A DNA stretch of 37,212 bases, taken from the NCBI GenBank assembly GCA_016930775.1, contig JAFGGB010000051.1, positions 1 to 37,212 on the forward strand, given 5' to 3'. The position numbers were made by a program, and so were the translations under genes. Source of the stretch: Deltaproteobacteria bacterium. GTDB lineage: Bacteria > Desulfobacterota > Syntrophia > Syntrophales > UBA2210. The notes below the pieces were generated by a model. It was given only the letters and a program-made list of their open reading frames with translations, had not been told where the DNA came from and did no database searches. Shown here one piece after another: positions 37,058-37,212 of the stretch. The stretch's first letter is position 1, and each line of letters opens with the position of its first letter.

Positions 37058-37212
37058 ATGCCTATCAAAAGCATATACAATGCCCTGAAACCTTACCAGA
37101 CAAAGGACGGATCGCTCATCAGGGAATTAATGCACCCAACTCATTACGGCAATTGGGGACAAAGTCTTGCGGAAGCAACAATAGCGGCCGGGACATCGAC
37201 CACCCCTCACCG
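37058..37212 (+). CDS. Cupin domain protein (5' part only)
   Basis: About 51 codons before the window ends: MPIKSIYNALKPYQTKDGSL, then IRELMHPTHYGNWGQSLAEATIAAGTSTTPHR. The pattern DGSxIRELMHP...QSLAEATxxxGxxTxxHR is that of small single-cupin proteins, in which the last His is a metal ligand. Its complete length and function cannot be seen. Confidence 0.75.
   Translation, partial: MPIKSIYNALKPYQTKDGSLIRELMHPTHYGNWGQSLAEATIAAGTSTTPH

Overview
The window looks like a chromosomal housekeeping segment from a Gram-negative, probably anaerobic deltaproteobacterium (Desulfobacterota, Syntrophus-like). This placement is an inference from gene content and order: a CarD regulator ahead of a PIN-TRAM protein, ispD and ispF; phoH, a 7TM-HD protein and ybeY in series; paired M16 peptidases, one with a lipobox; a LapA-type membrane protein; a type-II EF-G; and Shine-Dalgarno-led genes with frequent 4-base ATGA/TGATG overlaps. 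Base composition is fairly even from end to end. I see no insertion sequence, prophage, CRISPR array, tRNA or rRNA.

Layout. (a) 1-2412, plus strand: tail of an upstream gene, a TPR plus membrane protein, a YidD-like protein with its own export signal, and a CbpA-type DnaJ. (b) 2505-14026, minus strand, one long run probably read from about 14040 downward: two paralogous membrane-anchored GTPases, a UDP-sugar dehydrogenase, D-aminoacyl-tRNA deacylase (dtd), a DUF1285-like protein, guaB, dnaE and a UPF0280 protein. (c) 14197-20069, plus strand: a B12-binding-type radical SAM protein, a small membrane protein, an active/inactive M16 peptidase pair and an M20 hydrolase. (d) 20199-23992, plus strand: phoH, a PgpH-like cyclic-di-AMP phosphodiesterase candidate and ybeY. 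(e) 23980-26925, minus strand: carD, PIN-TRAM, ispD and ispF, read from a near-consensus sigma-70 promoter at 26961-26989. (f) A 412-base gene-poor gap, then fusA-like EF-G (type II) and a MogA/MoaB protein on plus. (g) 29901-31672, minus strand: phosphoesterase, HIT protein, LapA-like protein and a Mut7-C gene that is split by a frameshift. (h) 31799-37212, plus strand: a small conserved protein, ligA, acylphosphatase, then behind an 18-base inverted repeat a thioesterase, an FMN-binding split-barrel protein, an unrecognised multi-pass membrane protein, a DUF5706/Pycsar-effector-like protein and the start of a cupin protein.

How they work together. Most genes serve replication and repair (dnaE, ligA), nucleotide synthesis (guaB), translation quality and RNA maturation (dtd, ybeY, phoH, EF-G-II), isoprenoid synthesis (ispD, ispF) and molybdenum cofactor synthesis (mogA-type). 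The places least explained by standard annotation are the tandem GTPase pair, the exported YidD-like protein, the orphan DUF5706 protein next to an unknown membrane protein, the EF-G-II with an altered G4 motif, and the frameshifted Mut7-C gene. Nothing in the window amounts to a complete new system on its own; the GTPase pair and the DUF5706 neighbourhood are the best candidates. All function calls come from reading motifs by eye, with no database search.
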